Shown here in pieces: positions 6,200 through 7,808 of a DNA stretch of 7,808 bases. Both the position numbers and the translations under genes were made by a program. The notes under the pieces are model-generated. The model was not told where the DNA came from and did no database searches. It saw only the letters and a list, made by a program, of their open reading frames with translations. Each line of letters begins with the position of its first letter. Position 1 is the first letter of the stretch. The stretch is from JBDGSM01 sp042217615. GTDB lineage: Archaea; Nanohalarchaeota; Nanosalinia; Nanosalinales; Nanosalinaceae. The stretch lies in NCBI GenBank assembly GCA_042217615.1, contig JBDGSI010000026.1:1-7808 (forward strand), given 5' to 3'.

Positions 6200-6958
6200 T
6201 CAGGCCTTTGAGAATTCGAACTCTCCGTCCAGTTCATCCGCTTTCTCACGTATCTGGTCGACAGCTTGATCCATTCTCTTCTTAGCAAGTTCCTGGGTTC
6301 TCCCCCATGCCTTGATCGAGTATTGAGGTGCTGAAATATATTTAACTTCTATTCCTTCGTCAAGGCCTTCAAAGCTTTCGCTTATTCTTTCTGCACCGTC
6401 ACCTTCATGGAACTCTAACTTTATTTCCCCTTCAAATTTCTCCTGCTTTAAGTCAATGTTTTCGCTTGCAACTTCTTGGACTGCTTCTACTTCTTCAGTG
6501 CTTAGGATTTCTTTCAGTGTTTCTTCTTCGGCTACAGATACTTCGAATCCGTGGAAACTGGATCCGAACTCCTCCTGGAGCTTGAACCCTATATCTTGGT
6601 ATGCTTGCTCAACGCTGATATCTAGCTTTTCAGCTAGTTCTTCCATAAAGGATTCTGCTTTCTTTTCCTTGTTAAACCGCTCCATGGCATCTCTTTTCTG
6701 CTTATCGTTTACACGTTTCAATGAGAGGTTGATGCTGTCCTCTCCTTCAACCTCAACTACCTGAGCCACTGTTTTCTCCCCTTCATCCAGTTCCTTCCGG
6801 ATATCCTCAACCCAGGAACGGGAAACCTCAGAGATATGTAGAAGGCCTTTCAAATCATCATACATATCAAGCTCTGCGTAAGCCGAGTTCTTGTCAACAT
6901 CTGTTAAAGTGATAACTACGAAGTCTCCTTCATCAGGACGGTCTTTGTACCAGCGCAT
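6200..6958 (-). CDS. eif2a: Translation initiation factor aIF2 subunit alpha
   Basis: The 252-residue protein has the three-part layout of archaeal aIF2-alpha: an S1/OB domain (about 10-82, with GLLHISEVSRSWVEDIR and INLSLKRV), a helical middle domain (about 87-165) and a C-terminal alpha/beta domain (about 170-245, with QYSIKAWGRTQELAKKRM) that binds the gamma subunit. In the aIF2 heterotrimer it helps deliver initiator Met-tRNA to the small ribosomal subunit. Ser48 lies where a phosphorylated serine has been reported for Pyrococcus aIF2-alpha, to my recollection. It is somewhat shorter than the usual 265-275 residues and strongly acidic. No Shine-Dalgarno precedes the ATG; a TATA-like box about 27 bases upstream suggests a leaderless mRNA. 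It is the first gene of the operon with nop10, the PAC2-family gene and rpoK. The stop codon abuts an AGGCCT. Confidence 0.95.
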   Translation of the reverse strand: MRWYKDRPDEGDFVVITLTDVDKNSAYAELDMYDDLKGLLHISEVSRSWVEDIRKELDEGEKTVAQVVEVEGEDSINLSLKRVNDKQKRDAMERFNKEKKAESFMEELAEKLDISVEQAYQDIGFKLQEEFGSSFHGFEVSVAEEETLKEILSTEEVEAVQEVASENIDLKQEKFEGEIKLEFHEGDGAERISESFEGLDEGIEVKYISAPQYSIKAWGRTQELAKKRMDQAVDQIREKADELDGEFEFSKA

Positions 6959-6980
6959 AGAAAAGAACCGGGAAGTGATT

Positions 6981-6989
6981 CTTAAAAAG
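6981..6989 (-). promoter_or_regulatory. Candidate TATA box of the aIF2-alpha operon
   Basis: The minus strand reads CTTTTTAAG, with the TTTTTAA core centred about 27 bases before the aIF2-alpha ATG. That is the spacing expected if transcription starts at the start codon itself. The stretch between box and ATG is pyrimidine-rich and has no Shine-Dalgarno, which supports leaderless initiation. The box lies in the 40-base gap after the upstream gene, so the operon can be transcribed independently of it. Confidence 0.5.
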
Positions 6990-6998
6990 TCGAAATTC

Positions 6999-7550
6999 TC
7001 AGATCCGGGTTATTACTTCGTTCAGTTCATCCGAGTACCGGAATTTTTTCGAGCTTCCATCCGGCAGCCCTGTCCCTTCAACTCTAATAGTGTCCTCTGG
7101 TGAATGGCTATTTACAGTAAGATAAGCAACTCCTGTTCCGTCGTCCAGTACGATGTAGGTATCTCCGTGGTATTCTCTCAAGCCAAGTTCTTCTGCTATC
7201 TTTTCTACCTCCTCTCTAGGATCTTCAGAGAGTCTGTCAATATTTACTTGTGGTGCCTCACCTTCTATATCTCCTCGGTCTGAACTTGAGAATGAAACTC
7301 TGTAAGGCAGCCTCTCTATAAATGCGTCTACATTATTGGGTCCAATATGCGTTCTAGGTATTCCTGGAACCTTGCCATTGCCATCATAGTGTACCTCTCC
7401 AGGTCCGTCTTCATGCTGCCACATCGTGTAAATAACGTAATCCTCGAAAAGTTGCGGATCTCTGACCATGTTCTGAAAATCATCCTGATTTGGAGTTAGA
7501 AACTCTTCAACGGTAACTTGAATTTCGTCATCGAGGAGGGCTCCACTCAT
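6999..7550 (-). CDS. Acidic protein of unknown function, 183 residues
   Basis: I do not recognise this protein. It has no signal peptide, no membrane segment and no cysteines, and is rich in Asp, Glu and Gly, consistent with a soluble protein in a high-salt cytoplasm. The first half contains DPQLFEDYVIYTMWQHEDG and a His/Gly-rich stretch (EVHYDGNGKVPGIPRTHIG). The second half has an acidic helix (EDPREEVEKIAEELGL) followed by short strands (DTYIVLDDGTGVAYLTV), so an alpha/beta fold is likely. The ATG at 7550 has AGGTGA four bases upstream, and also a TATA-like TTTTAAAA about 28 bases upstream, so either initiation mode is possible. The gene lies 32 bases after a PIN-domain gene and 40 before aIF2-alpha, where many archaea carry ribosomal protein genes L44e and S27e. 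Unlike the operon downstream, it contains no AGGCCT. Confidence 0.8.
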   Translation of the reverse strand: MSGALLDDEIQVTVEEFLTPNQDDFQNMVRDPQLFEDYVIYTMWQHEDGPGEVHYDGNGKVPGIPRTHIGPNNVDAFIERLPYRVSFSSSDRGDIEGEAPQVNIDRLSEDPREEVEKIAEELGLREYHGDTYIVLDDGTGVAYLTVNSHSPEDTIRVEGTGLPDGSSKKFRYSDELNEVITRI

Positions 7551-7573
7551 ATTGTCACCTATCGGTCAAAAAT

Positions 7574-7581
7574 TTTTAAAA
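7574..7581 (-). promoter_or_regulatory. Candidate TATA box for the 183-residue acidic protein gene
   Basis: TTTTAAAA on the minus strand is centred about 28 bases before the ATG at 7550 and sits just after the PIN gene stop. It is part of an A/T-only stretch with a ten-base palindrome (AAAAATTTTT, 7568-7577), which could also serve as a T-rich terminator for the PIN gene. A good Shine-Dalgarno (AGGTGA, 7560-7555) is also present, so co-transcription with the PIN gene remains possible. Confidence 0.3.
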
Positions 7582-7582
7582 T

Positions 7583-7808
7583 CTATCTGATTTCTAGCTT
7601 CCTGACTATTTCCTCAGTTGTCAGAACTTCTACTTCTTTCTGTTCCTGTAGTTCTCTGTCGTCGCTCCATATCGAACATTTTCTGTGGAGTGCGAGGGCG
7701 AAGTAGGCTGCGTCGTCAGGGTCCGGTGTAATTTCTCTTGCCTTCTCCAGTCTATTCTCGAACTCTTCTTTCGGTACCAGTTCTATCCTGCGTTTCAATG
7801 TATTCATG
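7583..7808 (-). CDS. PIN-domain ribonuclease, C-terminal part (5' end off window)
   Basis: About 75 codons are visible. The segment DPDDAAYFALALHRKCSIWSDDREL (about residues 29-53 of the visible part) carries two of the conserved acidic sites of PIN-domain nucleases: the Asp in DPDDAAY, and the SDD pair after the hydrophobic strand. VLTTEEIVRKL then closes the fold. It most resembles the PIN_2-type proteins found alone or in VapC-like toxin systems. The N-terminal strand with the first catalytic Asp is missing, and a full PIN protein has about 130-150 residues. The Met at 7807 is therefore probably internal and the gene continues past the right edge. No antitoxin is visible inside the window; it would lie beyond the edge if present. 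RNA cleavage is inferred from the family. Confidence 0.75.
   Translation of the reverse strand, partial: MNTLKRRIELVPKEEFENRLEKAREITPDPDDAAYFALALHRKCSIWSDDRELQEQKEVEVLTTEEIVRKLEIR

Larger units (their letters stand above)
213..6848. repeat. Dispersed highly iterated palindrome AGGCCT (26 copies by eye)
   Basis: Copies start at 213, 1062, 1285, 1705, 1729, 1756, 2065, 2180, 2305, 2440, 2467, 2783, 2863, 3250, 3470, 3607, 4489, 4605, 5070, 5509, 5729, 5941, 6086, 6202, 6363 and 6843. Eleven extend to AAGGCCTT. With mid-40s % GC, about 1.5 copies would be expected in this length. All other flanks of GGCC together give only about 13 sites, so it is the hexamer rather than GGCC that is enriched. 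Copies fall in all three codon phases and in genes on both strands. Confidence 0.85.

Noticed and set aside
6456..6764. Plus-strand open frame of 102 codons, Ser-rich
   Set aside because: It is antisense to aIF2-alpha; the Ser-rich product is the complement of Glu/Lys/Leu codons of the real gene.
7583..7807. PIN segment as a complete 74-residue gene starting at the ATG at 7807
   Set aside because: A PIN domain needs about 130 residues and an N-terminal catalytic Asp, both missing; the frame reaches the window edge, so it is a fragment.

Overview
The window reads as an archaeal chromosome segment. The marker genes are an archaeal/eukaryal set: translation initiation factor aIF2-alpha, the H/ACA RNP protein Nop10, a PAC2-type proteasome-assembly-chaperone homologue, and RNA polymerase subunit K (RpoK/RPB6). 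Base composition looks intermediate, in the mid-40s % GC by eye. The cytosolic proteins are very rich in Asp/Glu, which suggests a salt-in lifestyle. Intermediate GC, acidic proteins, short compact genes and giant glycosylated surface proteins together would fit a nanohaloarchaeon-like DPANN archaeon. That placement is inference.

Left half (1-5039): two secreted surface proteins are transcribed divergently from a roughly 90-base intergenic region. The minus-strand gene runs off the left edge. It encodes a signal peptide, a beta-rich region and FG-GAP/PQQ-like beta-propeller blades. The plus-strand gene encodes a 1263-residue type I membrane protein. It has a signal peptide, two copies of an Ig-like plus six-hairpin alpha/alpha-toroid module, two further beta domains, one C-terminal membrane helix and a cytosolic helical tail. 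It carries about 52 N-glycosylation sequons, all on the external side.

Right half (5068-7808): everything is on the minus strand, convergent with the large surface gene. Reading in the direction of transcription: the end of a PIN-domain nuclease gene (cut by the right edge), a 183-residue acidic protein of unknown function, then a tight operon aIF2-alpha, nop10, PAC2-family gene, rpoK. The operon has a TATA-like box placed for a leaderless aIF2-alpha message. The internal genes instead have GGTG(A)- or GTGA-type Shine-Dalgarno sites, and a run of seven T follows rpoK. The operon joins translation initiation, rRNA modification, protein quality control and transcription.

The most unusual DNA-level signal is the palindrome AGGCCT. 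I count 26 copies by eye, against about 1.5 expected by chance. The copies lie in all reading frames and in every complete gene of 1248-6958, and 11 extend to AAGGCCTT. None lies to the right of position 6848.

No stretch longer than about 100 bases lacks a gene. I saw no tRNA, rRNA, CRISPR array or insertion sequence.
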